Positions 34,150 to 43,948 of a DNA stretch of 64,000 nucleotides are shown here, in pieces (position 1 is the first letter of the stretch; each line of letters starts with the position of its first letter). Both the position numbers and the translations under genes were made by a program. This DNA is from Bacteroidaceae bacterium (lineage in GTDB: Bacteria > Bacteroidota > Bacteroidia > Bacteroidales > Bacteroidaceae). The stretch spans positions 55,426 to 119,425 of the forward strand of contig JAFZWM010000053.1 in assembly GCA_017617315.1 (NCBI GenBank). Direction: 5' to 3'. The notes under the pieces were generated by a model that had not been told where the DNA came from, did no database searches, and saw only the letters and a program-made list of their open reading frames with translations.

Positions 34150-36140
34150 TATTTGATTTTTTCTTTTATGAATCCGTTTCTGTAGGCGTACAGAAGTTTG
34201 TAGAGCTCGTTTATCTGCTCAACGAGTTCTGCGCCCTTGTCGGTGTCGCGCACCATCATGCGGTGGCTGTTCATCTCCACAATTTGCCTTGTAGAGCGGA
34301 TGTCTGTTCCGGTCTTTATAGCATCTTCTGTTGATGTGAATGGCTGATGCTGAACCAGTTCGAGTCCGCGAGAGTGGTACACAAGAGTGTATCCGGCGAT
34401 GCCAGTCTCTGGCTGGTAGGCCTTAGAGAATCCGCCGTCGATGACAAGCAGTTTGCCGTTGGCCTTTACCGGACATTCGCCCGAGCCTGCCTTAACCGGA
34501 ACGTGTCCGTTTATGATGTGGCGGTGCTTGCCCTTCACTCCGAACTCGTTCAGAATCATGTCGACGATTTCCTCTTTGTTGCGCAGGGCGTAGTATGCGC
34601 CTTTCTCTTCCTTGTAAAGTTCCTTGTCGCTCACGAAATAGCGCTCAAAGGTCGTCATCTTCTCCTTGTCGAACAGCGGAGAATCCTTTCCGCACCACAA
34701 GTAGTACATGTAGTCGATGTCGTATTTCTTCTGCTCAATGTCGGTATCGTTGTTGAATGCCGAGCGTACAAGCTGGTCAATCTTCTCCAGGAGAGCCTTG
34801 CCGTGGTAGCGCTTGTCCTCAACAAAAACGTCCTTGAACGTTCCGTCGGCGTTCATCGGGATTGAGGCGTGGAACAGAAGGTTGCTGTTGCATATTGTGA
34901 ACATTGCACCGTGGTGGAACATGCAGCGGACGTGCTGTTTCAGTTTCTCGCTCACGCGGAATGAGTGGTGAATTCGGTTCACCACGTCCTTTTCCTCTTC
35001 TGTCAGTTCGTAAGGATTTGCCGGGTCGATGGTAGGGAAGAACGAGTCTTTCATCTCGTATTCCTTTCCGGCTATGGTTATCACGCCGCGCTCAAAGTCG
35101 ATGTGGTGCAGAAGCTTGCGGTCGTCCATCTTCCATTCGGGATGGCGGTCAATCAGCTTTGCCTCGAGCTTGAACTGGATGATGCTTGCCGCCTTGTGCA
35201 TCTTTGCAATCAGCTGGCGGGTCTTCTCGTCGTGCGTATCTTCTTGGCTTACTTTTGGATAGAAAACCTTGCAGTCGTCGTCCTTGTAGGCATCGAGGGC
35301 GAATGTTGCAAGCGGCAGAAGGTTGATTCCGTAGCCGTCTTCGAGAGTTGCAAGATTGGCATATCTGAGACTCAGACGTAGCACGTTGAAGATGTTGCAG
35401 TCGTTTCCGGCGGCTGCTCCAATCCATGCAATGTCGTGGTTTCCCCACTGGATGTCGAAGTTGTGATACTTGCACAGAACGTCCATTATGATGTGCGCTC
35501 CCGGACCGCGGTCGTAAATGTCGCCCACAAGATGGAGCTTGTCTATTGCCAGACGCTGTATCAGTCGGCACATGGCAATGATGAAATCGTCGGCACGGCC
35601 TGTCTTCACAATCGTGCTGATGATTACGTTCACATAGTCGTGCTTGTTCTTCTCTTCGAGGCTCTCGTGCAGAAGTTCCTCGATGATGTACGAGAACTCG
35701 TCGGGTAGCGACTTTCTCACCTTTGAGCGTGTATATTTGCTCGAAACATTCTGGCACACCTTCACAAGCATGTTCAGCGTTGTGAGATACCAGTCGTTTA
35801 TGTTCGGGTCTTCAATCTTCACGAGTTCGAGTTTCTTTGCCGGATAGTAAATCAGCGTGCACAGTTCTTTCTTCTCGCTCTCGCGTATTGAGTTGCCGAA
35901 CAGTTCGTTAACCTTTCTCTTTATGTTTCCCGAAGCATTTTTCAGCACATGCTTGAAGGCCTCGTATTCTCCGTGCGGATCGGCTATGAAATGCTCGGTA
36001 GGCTTCGGTAAATTAAGAATTGCTTCAAGATTTATAATCTCGGTGCTTGCGTCGGCAATGGTCGGAAAATTCTGTGCCAACAGGTTTAAGTATCTAATGT
36101 CTTCGGTGATTTCCGTGGATGTCGTTGTTGCTTTAACCAT
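34149..36140 (-). CDS. fbp: Fructose-1,6-bisphosphatase class III
   Basis: 663 residues, the length of Firmicutes/Bacteroidetes class III enzymes. It hydrolyses fructose-1,6-bisphosphate in gluconeogenesis. The metallophosphatase motifs are present: FIADPHGEYEAF, LVGDIYDRGPG, WGNHDIAWIGAA, and HIINGHVPVK with the metal-binding histidines. The gene overlaps the metF start and follows the 87-residue gene by 15 bases, so it may be part of a longer minus-strand transcript from 37.1 kb. Confidence 0.95.
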   Translation of the reverse strand: MVKATTTSTEITEDIRYLNLLAQNFPTIADASTEIINLEAILNLPKPTEHFIADPHGEYEAFKHVLKNASGNIKRKVNELFGNSIRESEKKELCTLIYYPAKKLELVKIEDPNINDWYLTTLNMLVKVCQNVSSKYTRSKVRKSLPDEFSYIIEELLHESLEEKNKHDYVNVIISTIVKTGRADDFIIAMCRLIQRLAIDKLHLVGDIYDRGPGAHIIMDVLCKYHNFDIQWGNHDIAWIGAAAGNDCNIFNVLRLSLRYANLATLEDGYGINLLPLATFALDAYKDDDCKVFYPKVSQEDTHDEKTRQLIAKMHKAASIIQFKLEAKLIDRHPEWKMDDRKLLHHIDFERGVITIAGKEYEMKDSFFPTIDPANPYELTEEEKDVVNRIHHSFRVSEKLKQHVRCMFHHGAMFTICNSNLLFHASIPMNADGTFKDVFVEDKRYHGKALLEKIDQLVRSAFNNDTDIEQKKYDIDYMYYLWCGKDSPLFDKEKMTTFERYFVSDKELYKEEKGAYYALRNKEEIVDMILNEFGVKGKHRHIINGHVPVKAGSGECPVKANGKLLVIDGGFSKAYQPETGIAGYTLVYHSRGLELVQHQPFTSTEDAIKTGTDIRSTRQIVEMNSHRMMVRDTDKGAELVEQINELYKLLYAYRNGFIKEKIK

Positions 36141-36155
36141 GGTGAAATGTTTTTT

Positions 36156-36419
36156 TTAACCTCTTTTCTTGCCGAAAAGGCTTCGTAAACGTTGTGTAAC
36201 CTTTATGCCAATCATCACGCCGTCGAAAATTGTGAAGGCGTTGCCAACGAGCGCAGCCACCTGCTCGCGCTTGTCCTTGGGCTTTGGCGGCGATACCAGT
36301 CTCTGGCTGATGTCCTTCAGCCTGTCCTGCGATTTGTCGAGCAAGGCTTTCACCCGCTCTTTTTCTTGCTGAATGTATTCGAGTGATATCTCTTTAGTCT
36401 CTTTGTTTTTTTCCGTCAT
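36156..36419 (-). CDS. Small hypothetical envelope-associated protein
   Basis: 87 residues. The first 50 are highly charged and coiled-coil-like (YIQQEKERVKALLDKSQDRL); the C-terminal part is more hydrophobic (LVGNAFTIFDGVMIGIKVTQ) and ends basic (FGKKRG). It overlaps the start-stop region of the holin-like gene by four bases. I recognise the arrangement of YtxH, holin-like and a small protein as a common Bacteroidetes stress/envelope trio but cannot assign a function. Confidence 0.65.
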   Translation of the reverse strand: MTEKNKETKEISLEYIQQEKERVKALLDKSQDRLKDISQRLVSPPKPKDKREQVAALVGNAFTIFDGVMIGIKVTQRLRSLFGKKRG

Positions 36420-36790
36420 GACTTATCCTCTTCTTCGTTAGATGAAAGCAGAATGTTGGCAAGTATTCGCGTTACCGGTCTGATTATCAGCCTCTGCTTG
36501 TTGAAGAAAACCAGCAGAAGAAGCAGCAGTAGCGCAAGCGTTATGATGCCGAATGCCATGGCAAGTCCGCCAACAAGCGGAGCTACCATGTAGGCTACGG
36601 TAAACGACATGTAGAACAGCACGCACAGCACGAGCACAAGCACGATTGTACCAGTTATGAGTGCCGACAGCAGAAGCGTCAGCTTTTCGACCAGCTGCAG
36701 TTGGGTGTATTGTTTGTACAACTTGAGATAGTTCTTCAGTTCCTCTACAAGTTGTTGCAGATTATCAACAGTATTATCGTATTTCGACAT
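36416..36790 (-). CDS. Holin-like small membrane protein (DUF1469/Actinobacteria holin X type)
   Basis: 124 residues. An N-terminal helical segment (LQQLVEELKNYLKLYKQYTQ) precedes two long membrane spans (about 40-65 and 70-97), then a basic cytosolic tail. This topology matches the phage_holin_3_6 family, which despite its name is mostly chromosomal. No phage genes are nearby. Its stop overlaps the next start by four bases, so it is coupled to the 87-residue gene. Confidence 0.8.
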   Translation of the reverse strand: MSKYDNTVDNLQQLVEELKNYLKLYKQYTQLQLVEKLTLLLSALITGTIVLVLVLCVLFYMSFTVAYMVAPLVGGLAMAFGIITLALLLLLLLVFFNKQRLIIRPVTRILANILLSSNEEEDKS

Positions 36791-36825
36791 AATGATAAAT
36801 TTAGGGTTCAGCAGTTAAATATAAT

Positions 36826-36852
36826 AGCACCTAAACGTTCTATTCAGGTGCT
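36826..36852. terminator. Hairpin between YtxH and holin-like genes
   Basis: AGCACCT and AGGTGCT pair across 13 bases. The U-run on the minus strand is interrupted, so it may attenuate rather than stop transcription after the YtxH gene. Confidence 0.5.
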
Positions 36853-36870
36853 AAAATATGTGTGTTAATC

Positions 36871-37089
36871 TTATGCCAAATCCTCTTCGGGCTCTTTGTC
36901 AAACTTTTTCTTGATGTCCGAAACCAAGTCTTCGAAGTCTTCCTTGCTCAGCTTGATGCCTCTCTTGCGCAAAGCCTCTGCAATCTTCTCGCGAGTGTCA
37001 GAACCTTTCTCTGGAGCAAAAAGCACTCCAAGTGCTGCGCCTACGGCAGCGCCGCCTATGAAGGCAGCCAGTACATTTAATGCTTTCAT
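36871..37089 (-). CDS. YtxH-domain protein
   Basis: 72 residues. The glycine/alanine-rich hydrophobic start (LAAFIGGAAVGAALGVLFAPEKG) with the APxKG ending is the YtxH signature, followed by an amphipathic helical region (TREKIAEALRKRGIKLSKED). Family members are small, membrane-bound, often stress-induced proteins. It is the first gene of a cluster with the holin-like and 87-residue proteins. Confidence 0.85.
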   Translation of the reverse strand: MKALNVLAAFIGGAAVGAALGVLFAPEKGSDTREKIAEALRKRGIKLSKEDFEDLVSDIKKKFDKEPEEDLA

Positions 37090-37271
37090 ATTTATTATTT
37101 TTTATGTTCGTTTAGCAAAAGTAGTTTTTTTTTTGAATAGGATGATATTTTTGCTGATATTTTTTCGTTATTAGTGAAAAATAGCGAATTTTATTCGGAA
37201 TTTATTCGTTTGAACCGTTTTGTTGAGTTATTTTTGCAAATGGCTTTATAAATACATTGTTTTTTATAATT

Positions 37272-38078
37272 ATGAACAAATATTGGTCGATAGGTTGTAC
37301 TTTTTGTATCGTGCTGGGACTTACCGCGTGTAACTCTCAGAAAATAGCGTATAAGAAAGCATACGAAAAAGCAAAGGAGCGCGAAGTGGCTGAGCAGAAA
37401 AGGGAATACAATTCGTATACCCAGACTCCAGTCGTTACGCAGACACCGGTGGTAACTACTCCGGTTGTTACAACTCCTGTGGTTACCGAAACTAAGCCTG
37501 TGCAACAGACTTACCAGCAGCCGGCTCAGCAGCAGGTTTATCAGCAGCCTGTTCAGCAGCAAGCGTATCAGCAACCGGCACAGCAACAGGTATATCAGCA
37601 GCCTGTTCAACAGCAAACGTATCAGCAGACTGCCCAGCAGATGGCATATCAACAGCCTGCGCAGCCGCCGCAGAATTATCAGCAGCCGGCTCAAAGACAG
37701 GCGGTTGCAACACCTCCTACGCCTCCAACTCCAACGGCACAGAGCTACAGCGCACCTCAGCCAGCAAAACCGGCGGTTGCGCAGACTCAGCAGCCTACTA
37801 CTCCAATCGTTTCGGGCAATGGCAAGTATCAGCTTGTCGATGGCACTCCGCTGAAGATGTATAGCGTGGCTTGTGGCGCATTCGGCAGTCAGGCTAACGC
37901 TCAGAATCTGTTCCGCGAACTGTCGCAGTACGGATATGCGGCAACCATCGTCCTCGACTTGTCAAAGAACATGTATCGTGTTCTTGCCATGACATCAGAC
38001 AACCGTGCCGATGCCGATCAAGCCAAGGCAAGTTTGGCCGACAAGTATCCAACGGCGTGGATTCTTATAAACAAATAA
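37272..38078 (+). CDS. SPOR-domain lipoprotein with Gln/Pro-rich repeat linker
   Basis: 268 residues from ATG at 37272; the start 15 bases upstream only adds MFFII. Lipobox LTAC gives a lipidated cysteine at about residue 20. A Thr/Val-Pro segment and then eight-residue repeats of the form YQQPAQQQ (about residues 75-145) make a flexible linker, and the last 75 residues form a SPOR peptidoglycan-binding domain (MYSVACGAFGSQANAQNLF). It is a paralogue of the 11.0-kb lipoprotein: both have a tyrosine/lysine-rich post-Cys segment and similar SPOR endings. ruvX follows after three bases. Confidence 0.85.
   Translation: MNKYWSIGCTFCIVLGLTACNSQKIAYKKAYEKAKEREVAEQKREYNSYTQTPVVTQTPVVTTPVVTTPVVTETKPVQQTYQQPAQQQVYQQPVQQQAYQQPAQQQVYQQPVQQQTYQQTAQQMAYQQPAQPPQNYQQPAQRQAVATPPTPPTPTAQSYSAPQPAKPAVAQTQQPTTPIVSGNGKYQLVDGTPLKMYSVACGAFGSQANAQNLFRELSQYGYAATIVLDLSKNMYRVLAMTSDNRADADQAKASLADKYPTAWILINK
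37500..37700 (+). repeat. 24-bp coding repeats (YQQPxQQQ)
   Basis: Near-identical units around TATCAGCAGCCTG recur about every 24 bp, keeping frame. Such arrays change copy number easily, so linker length may vary between strains. Confidence 0.75.
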
Positions 38079-38081
38079 CCG

Positions 38082-38525
38082 ATGGGACGCATTCTTTCTA
38101 TCGACTTTGGCAAGAAACGCACGGGCATTGCCGTTACCGATACGCTAAAGCTGATTGCTAACGGATTGTGTACGGTCGAGACGAGCACTCTGTTCGACTT
38201 TCTTGCTGATTACATGAAGAAGGAGGAGGTAGAGCGCATAGTTGTAGGACTGCCAAAGCAGACAAACGGCGAACTTTCGGAAAACATGAAGAGGATAGAG
38301 CCTTTCGTAAACCGTCTGAAAAAGCTCTATCCGAATATTCCGATTGAGTATTTCGACGAGCGGTTTACGTCGGTTCTTGCGCATCAGGCAATGCTCGACG
38401 GCGGTCTGAAGAAAAAACAAAGACAGAACAAAGGGCTGGTTGATGAAATCAGCGCAACAATAATTTTGCAGGGGTATATGGAGAGCAAACGCTTCTCCGG
38501 ATTAGATTTTTCAGGTTTAAAATAA
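38082..38525 (+). CDS. ruvX: Putative pre-16S rRNA nuclease / Holliday junction resolvase YqgF
   Basis: 147 residues, RNase H-like fold. The first acid is in LSIDFGKKRTGIAVTD, the second in RIVVGLPKQTNGE, and the third region is FDERFTS. All three active-site segments are intact. In E. coli the family processes the 16S rRNA 5' end; a recombination role is also proposed. It is tightly packed between the SPOR gene (3 bases) and def (13 bases). Confidence 0.93.
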   Translation: MGRILSIDFGKKRTGIAVTDTLKLIANGLCTVETSTLFDFLADYMKKEEVERIVVGLPKQTNGELSENMKRIEPFVNRLKKLYPNIPIEYFDERFTSVLAHQAMLDGGLKKKQRQNKGLVDEISATIILQGYMESKRFSGLDFSGLK

Positions 38526-38538
38526 TTAGCATACAAAA

Positions 38539-39096
38539 ATGATATTACCGATTTATGTATTAGGTCAGCCGGTTCTTCGTAAAGAGGCTGAGGAGATTAC
38601 AACTGAATATCCTGATTTGCAGGAACTGATAAAGAACATGTACGAGACAGTAAGACATGCCGATGGTGTTGGCTTGGCTGCGCCTCAGGTGGGACTGGAT
38701 ATCCGCCTTGCTGTAATCGATCTTGATATTATATCTGAGGATTATCCTGAATACAAGGATTTTATACACGCTTATATAAACCCGGAGATTATCGAGACAA
38801 ACGACGAGATGGAATCGATGGAGGAAGGTTGCTTGAGTCTGCCGGGAATCCATGAGTCGGTAAAACGCCCGACAAAGATTCACGTTAAATATATCGACGA
38901 GAATTACAAGGAACACGATGAGTGGGTTGGCGGCTTCCTTGCAAGAGTGATGCAGCACGAGTTCGACCATCTCGACGGAAAAGTCTTCATCGACCATCTT
39001 TCTGGCTTGAGAAAGCAGATGATAAAGAGCAAGGTGCAGAATCTTGTTAAAGGAAAAGTCCACTGCAACTACAAGACTGTCCATAACAGAAAATAG
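38539..39096 (+). CDS. def: Peptide deformylase
   Basis: 185 residues. Removes the formyl group from nascent proteins using a bound metal. Motif 1 GVGLAAPQVG, motif 2 EGCLSLPG with the metal cysteine and motif 3 QHEFDHLDG with the two histidines and glutamate are complete. It lies downstream of ruvX and 35 bases before the TPR gene, in one probable operon. Confidence 0.97.
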   Translation: MILPIYVLGQPVLRKEAEEITTEYPDLQELIKNMYETVRHADGVGLAAPQVGLDIRLAVIDLDIISEDYPEYKDFIHAYINPEIIETNDEMESMEEGCLSLPGIHESVKRPTKIHVKYIDENYKEHDEWVGGFLARVMQHEFDHLDGKVFIDHLSGLRKQMIKSKVQNLVKGKVHCNYKTVHNRK

Positions 39097-39131
39097 CCTA
39101 TACCTTCAATATACAATTTAGAAAAAATCTG

Positions 39132-41120
39132 ATGTTCAGAAGATACATATCCTTCGTAGCATTGTTTCTGTATATGTCTGTCGTCTCCGTGGCGCAGATA
39201 AATACAGAGCGTGTTACGCGCATGGGGCAGAATGCCATGTATTACGAGGACTATGTGGTTTCAATTCAATATTTCAATCAGGTGATAAGTGCCAAGCCGT
39301 ATCTTTACGAGCCGTATTACCTGAGAGGGCTTGCCAAGTTTTATCTGGGCGACTATAAGGGAGCCGAGGCTGACTGTACGATGGCGATAGACCGTAATCC
39401 GTTCGTGGTTACGACCTACAACATCAGAGGTTTGGCGCGAATCAACATGAATAATTTCGACGGGGCGGCGCAGGATTACTCGAACATAATCCGTAACGAT
39501 CCCGACAATCAGACAATCTGGCACGACTTGGTTATCTGCTATCTCAATGCAAAACAGTACAGCCGTGCCGATTCAACTCTCGATGTCATCATCGGAAGAT
39601 GGCCAAAATATTCGAAGGCCTTCACGCTCAAGGCGCAGCTTGCCTTGCAGCAGAAAGATACCATCAAGGCCGAAGAAAACCTCGGCAAATCGCTCGAACT
39701 GAATCCTTACGACGCTGATGCGTGGAGCGTTCGCGGAGCACTCCGTCTTGCACGAAAAAAATACAAGGAAGGCGAGGCTGATTTCGACCAGGCAATCCAT
39801 CTGAACTCGAAAAATGCAAACAACTACATCGACCGCGCGCTTTGCCGTTACTATCAGGATAACTACCGCGGAGCGATGGAAGATTACGATATTGCTCTCG
39901 ACATCGACCCGAAGAACTTTCTCGGACACTATAACCGAGGAATGTTGAGGGCTTATGTGGGCGATGACAACAGAGCTATCGAAGATTTCAACTACGTCCT
40001 TCAGATTGAGCCCGACAATATGTTCGCGCTCTTCAACCGTGCGCGACTGCTAGATGCTACGGGCGATTATCATGCCGCTATTCGCGACTATTCAAAGGTA
40101 CTGAAAGAATATCCTAACTTCTGGGAAGGCTATCACATGCGTGCGCAAGCCCGAAAGAAGATAGGCGACACAAAGGGCGCGGCTGCCGATGAATTCAAGC
40201 TTGTGAAGTATAACTTCAACATGATGTACGGCGGCAACAATGTGAGAGTTAAGACAAAGACCAGAAAGAAATCGTCGCGCAATCTTAATGAATACGAACA
40301 GCTTGTCGAAGACGACAGCGACGAGACGATTCAGCATTATGCCAGCGCATATCGCGGAAGGGTTCAGGAAAACAAGGCAAATTCAAGCTATATGCCAATG
40401 TTCGTCCTTACGTTCTACCCGAAGAAATCCGAAGTGCATAATTCCATCTATTACAATAGCGTTGTCGATGCTCTGAATGCTCTTCGAATTCTTCCCGAGA
40501 AAATGTACATCTCTGGCGATGAGGCCAATATGACCGAAGAACAACTCGCCTTGCATCAGAAAGATGTTGATGTGCAGACAAAGGCTATTCAGAAGAATGG
40601 TAACAACGCGATGCTGTACTTTGCCCGTGCCGCCGACTATGCGCAGCTTATGGATTTTGAGAGTGCAATGGCCGATGCCGACAGTTGCATTGCTCGCGAC
40701 AACCGAAATCTTCTCGGATATTTCATGAGAGCAGCAGTCCGATTCAAGAAGATGAAGAGTTCCGCTCCAGAACAGGCAAAAGAGCAGAGCGCGATAGCTC
40801 AGCTTGAATATAAACTCATTCTGAAGGATTTGGACGAGGCTATCCGTCTTTCTCCGACATTTGCCTACACCTATTATAATAGAGGCAATGTCTTGGCTGA
40901 GATGCAGAACTATTCGGCTGCCATTGCCGACTACGATCACGCCATCGCCCTCGACCGTAACTTAGCCGAGGCTTATTACAACCGAGGTCTGGCATATATC
41001 AAGACAAAGCACATCGAAAAGGGTGTTGCCGACCTTAGTAAGGCCGGTGAAATGGGCTTGTATTCGGCGTACAGCCTTATAAAAAAGTATAATATCGAAA
41101 TGAAGAAGAAACAAAATTAA
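39132..41120 (+). CDS. Exported TPR-repeat protein
   Basis: 662 residues with an N-terminal signal (FVALFLYMSVVSVAQ). About seven TPR units fill 25-355 and three or more return at 480-655, with typical pieces such as GDYKGAEADCTMAIDRNP and YYNRGNVLAEMQNYSAAIAD. Between them a basic linker (KTKTRKKSSRN, about 375-385) and a beta-like segment separate the two arrays. TPRs are protein-binding scaffolds; the partner is unknown. The gene is the last before thrS, from which it is separated by a weak hairpin. Confidence 0.85.
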   Translation: MFRRYISFVALFLYMSVVSVAQINTERVTRMGQNAMYYEDYVVSIQYFNQVISAKPYLYEPYYLRGLAKFYLGDYKGAEADCTMAIDRNPFVVTTYNIRGLARINMNNFDGAAQDYSNIIRNDPDNQTIWHDLVICYLNAKQYSRADSTLDVIIGRWPKYSKAFTLKAQLALQQKDTIKAEENLGKSLELNPYDADAWSVRGALRLARKKYKEGEADFDQAIHLNSKNANNYIDRALCRYYQDNYRGAMEDYDIALDIDPKNFLGHYNRGMLRAYVGDDNRAIEDFNYVLQIEPDNMFALFNRARLLDATGDYHAAIRDYSKVLKEYPNFWEGYHMRAQARKKIGDTKGAAADEFKLVKYNFNMMYGGNNVRVKTKTRKKSSRNLNEYEQLVEDDSDETIQHYASAYRGRVQENKANSSYMPMFVLTFYPKKSEVHNSIYYNSVVDALNALRILPEKMYISGDEANMTEEQLALHQKDVDVQTKAIQKNGNNAMLYFARAADYAQLMDFESAMADADSCIARDNRNLLGYFMRAAVRFKKMKSSAPEQAKEQSAIAQLEYKLILKDLDEAIRLSPTFAYTYYNRGNVLAEMQNYSAAIADYDHAIALDRNLAEAYYNRGLAYIKTKHIEKGVADLSKAGEMGLYSAYSLIKKYNIEMKKKQN

Positions 41121-41133
41121 CGTCAAAAATGTT

Positions 41134-41160
41134 TTTTTACACTAAAAAAGCGTGTAAAAA
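41134..41160. terminator. Weak hairpin between TPR gene and thrS
   Basis: TTTTTACAC pairs with GTGTAAAAA around a nine-base loop. The stem is AT-rich and lacks a clear following T run. Confidence 0.4.
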
Positions 41161-41172
41161 CGAAAAGTTCGT

Positions 41173-41180
41173 TAATTTTG
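41173..41180 (+). promoter_or_regulatory. Likely thrS -7 box
   Basis: TAATTTTG fits TAnnTTTG and lies 30 bases before the thrS ATG; no good -33 box is visible. Confidence 0.5.
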
Positions 41181-41210
41181 CGAATTGAATTTGAGAATAT
41201 AAATATAATT

Positions 41211-43154
41211 ATGATAAAAATTACATTTCCAGACGGATCTGTTCGCTCGTATGAGCAGGGCGTAACTGGACTTCAGATTGCCGAGAGCATTTCGCCAGCT
41301 CTGGCACGCAGCGTAGTAGCTTGCGGTGTGAATGGCGAAACGGTGGAGTTGAACCGTCCTATCAACGAGGACGCAAAGATTGAGCTCTATAAGTTCGAGG
41401 ACGAGCAGGGTAAGCACACATTCTGGCACACCTCTGCCCACCTGCTGGCTGAAGCACTCCAGGAATTGTATCCTGGCATTCAGTTTGGTTTCGGTCCTGC
41501 TGTAGAGAGCGGTTTCTTCTATGATGTGTTGCTGCCAAATGGCGAGAGCATCAAGGAGAGCGATTTCACCACCATTGAGAACAAAATGCGTGAACTGGCC
41601 TCTAAGAAGGAGCCTGTGGTTCGCAAGGAAGTGGCTAAGGCCGATGCTCTGAAGGAGTTTGCTGCCGATGGCCAGACTTACAAGTGCGAGCACATTGAAC
41701 AGGACCTCGAGGATGGCACTATCACCACTTATACCCAGGGTAACTTCACCGACCTCTGCCGTGGTCCGCACCTCGTGGATACCGGCGAGATCAAGGCCAT
41801 CAAGTTGACCAGCGTTGCAGGTGCTTTCTGGCGTGGCGATGCAACTCGTGAGCAGATGCAGCGTCTGTATGGTATCTCGTTCCCAAAGAAGAAGATGCTC
41901 GACGAGTATCTTGTAATGCTGGAGGAAGCCAAGAAGCGCGACCACCGCAAGATTGGTAAGGAGATGGAACTCTTCATGTTCTCTGAAAAAGTAGGTAAGG
42001 GGCTGCCTATCTGGTTGCCAAAGGGCACAGATATGCGTCTGCGTTTGCAGGACCACCTGCGCAAGGTTCAGAAGCGTTACGGCTATCAGGAGGTTATTAC
42101 CCCACATATCGGCTCAAAGAACCTCTACGTTACCTCTGGTCACTGGGATCACTATGGCAAAGACTCGTTCCAGCCAATCAACACCCCTGAGGAGGGCGAA
42201 GAGTATCTGTTGAAGCCTATGAACTGTCCTCACCACTGCGAGATTTTCGCTTCGAAGCCTCGTTCATATAAGGATCTGCCTCTGCGTATTGCAGAGTTCG
42301 GTACTGTGTATCGCTATGAGCAGAGTGGTGAGTTGCACGGCTTGACTCGTGTACGTTCGTTCACTCAGGATGATGCTCACTTGTTCTGCCGTCCAGACCA
42401 GGTGAAGCAGGAGTTCCTCAACGTGATGGACATCATCAACGTTGTTCTCTCAGCTTTCGGTTTCAACTTCGAGGCACAGATTTCACTCCGCGATCCAAAC
42501 AACCACGAGAAGTATGTTGGTAGCGATGAGGATTGGGCATTGGCAGAGAAAGCCATCCAGGAAGCTTGCGCAGAGAAGGGCTTGGCCGCAAAGGTAGAAT
42601 ACGGCGAGGCTGCCTTCTATGGTCCTAAACTCGACTTCATGATTAAGGATGCCATCGGCCGTCGTTGGCAGTTGGGTACTATTCAGGTGGACTACAATTT
42701 GCCTAAGCGATTCCAGTTGGAGTATACCGACGAGGACAACCAGAAGAAGACTCCTGTGATGATTCACCGTGCGCCATTCGGCTCATTGGAGCGATTCACA
42801 GCTGTTCTTATCGAACACACAGCTGGTCACTTCCCATTGTGGTTGACTCCAAATCAGGTTTCAATCCTGCCAATCTCAGAGAAGTTCAACGATTACGCAC
42901 AGAAACTTCAGGAGTATTTTGCTCAGTATGATGTCCGTGCCGTTATCGACGACCGTAACGAGAAGATTGGACGTAAGGTTCGTGACAACGAGATGAAGCG
43001 CATCCCTTACATGCTTATTGTTGGTGAGAAGGAAGTTGCTGAGGGTAAGGTTTCTGTGAGAAAACAGGGCGGAGAAGACCTCGGTTCAATGAAATATGAA
43101 GATTTTGCAAAGAAAATCTGCGAAGAAGTTCGTGAAATGACAAAAAATTTCTAA
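41211..43154 (+). CDS. thrS: Threonyl-tRNA synthetase
   Basis: 647 residues from ATG at 41211, where the TGS domain ([17 protein letters not shown]) starts. Domains: TGS (1-60), editing domain with [12 protein letters not shown] and the RGPHL region (about 70-240), class II catalytic core with [13 protein letters not shown] (zinc cysteine and histidine), [13 protein letters not shown] and [12 protein letters not shown], and an anticodon-binding domain (about 540-647). Complete and full length. Codon choice is visibly smoother than in neighbours, as expected for a highly expressed gene. It leads the conserved thrS-infC-rpmI-rplT block. Confidence 0.97.
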   Translation: MIKITFPDGSVRSYEQGVTGLQIAESISPALARSVVACGVNGETVELNRPINEDAKIELYKFEDEQGKHTFWHTSAHLLAEALQELYPGIQFGFGPAVESGFFYDVLLPNGESIKESDFTTIENKMRELASKKEPVVRKEVAKADALKEFAADGQTYKCEHIEQDLEDGTITTYTQGNFTDLCRGPHLVDTGEIKAIKLTSVAGAFWRGDATREQMQRLYGISFPKKKMLDEYLVMLEEAKKRDHRKIGKEMELFMFSEKVGKGLPIWLPKGTDMRLRLQDHLRKVQKRYGYQEVITPHIGSKNLYVTSGHWDHYGKDSFQPINTPEEGEEYLLKPMNCPHHCEIFASKPRSYKDLPLRIAEFGTVYRYEQSGELHGLTRVRSFTQDDAHLFCRPDQVKQEFLNVMDIINVVLSAFGFNFEAQISLRDPNNHEKYVGSDEDWALAEKAIQEACAEKGLAAKVEYGEAAFYGPKLDFMIKDAIGRRWQLGTIQVDYNLPKRFQLEYTDEDNQKKTPVMIHRAPFGSLERFTAVLIEHTAGHFPLWLTPNQVSILPISEKFNDYAQKLQEYFAQYDVRAVIDDRNEKIGRKVRDNEMKRIPYMLIVGEKEVAEGKVSVRKQGGEDLGSMKYEDFAKKICEEVREMTKNF

Positions 43155-43159
43155 CTTTG
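43152..43159 (+). promoter_or_regulatory. Possible infC operon -7 box overlapping thrS stop
   Basis: TAACTTTG overlaps the thrS stop codon and lies 60 bases before infC. It has no good -33 partner, so read-through from thrS is equally possible. Confidence 0.45.
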
Positions 43160-43218
43160 CAGCTCAAAATAATTGATTAACTAATAACAGAGCAAATTAA
43201 GGTTCAAAAAACCATTTA

Positions 43219-43869
43219 ATGAAGAAAGACGAAAAAAAACAGGAATATCGAATCAACGAACAGATTCGTGTCCGTGAAGTCCGCATTGTGGGCGATAATA
43301 CAGAGCCAGTTGTCGTGCCTACATTCAAGGCAATCCAAATGGCAGAGCAGCAGGGTGTAGACCTCGTAGAGATCTCTCCAAACGCTAACCCACCTGTTTG
43401 TAAGTTGATTGATTATTCGAAGTTCCTTTATCAGCTTAAGAAGAAGGCTAAGGAGCAGAAAGCTAAGCAGGTGAAGATGGAAGTTAAGGAAATCCGATTC
43501 GGGCCTCAGACCGACGATCACGACTACAACTTCAAGCTTAAGCATGCTCAGGAATTCTTGGCAGACGGAAACAAAGTCAAGGCCTATGTTTTCTTCCGTG
43601 GCCGTTCAATCCTCTTTAAGGAGCAGGGGGAGGTTCTTCTCCTTCGCTTTGCAAACGACCTTGAGGAGTATGGAAAGGTTGAGCAGATGCCTATTCTCGA
43701 AGGTAAGAGAATGATTCTCTTCATCGCACCTAAGAAGGATGCGGGAAAGAAGAAGCAGGCAGACAAGCCAGCAGCCGATGCTGCCGCACCAAAGGCAGAG
43801 AAGGTTGCTCCAAAGGTGAAGGAACGCAAGGAGTATACCGGACCAAAGGTCGAGGGTGAAGACTTCTAA
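43219..43869 (+). CDS. infC: Translation initiation factor IF-3
   Basis: 216 residues. The N-terminal domain ([18 protein letters not shown]), linker helix and C-terminal domain ([27 protein letters not shown]) are complete. A lysine/alanine-rich tail of about 35 residues after [13 protein letters not shown] extends beyond the usual end, a feature also seen in relatives. The start is ATG rather than the rare AUU used for autoregulation in E. coli. It binds the 30S subunit and checks start-codon selection. Confidence 0.96.
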   Translation: MKKDEKKQEYRINEQIRVREVRIVGDNTEPVVVPTFKAIQMAEQQGVDLVEISPNANPPVCKLIDYSKFLYQLKKKAKEQKAKQVKMEVKEIRFGPQTDDHDYNFKLKHAQEFLADGNKVKAYVFFRGRSILFKEQGEVLLLRFANDLEEYGKVEQMPILEGKRMILFIAPKKDAGKKKQADKPAADAAAPKAEKVAPKVKERKEYTGPKVEGEDF

Positions 43870-43948
43870 GCAAAAGCAGAAAGAAAATGCGTAACGTTTG
43901 GTATATACGTTGCCATTCATTATTAATAATTAAAATAAAATTAAAAAA

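Noticed and set aside
36156..37089. Possible prophage remnant because of the holin-like gene
   Set aside because: The holin-like family is chromosomal, the neighbours are YtxH-type stress proteins and no phage structural or integrase genes occur.
29768..37100. Search for SAM, cobalamin or other riboswitch before metH/metF/fbp
   Set aside because: Intergenic spaces are 0-32 bases in the operon and no matching structure was seen upstream.
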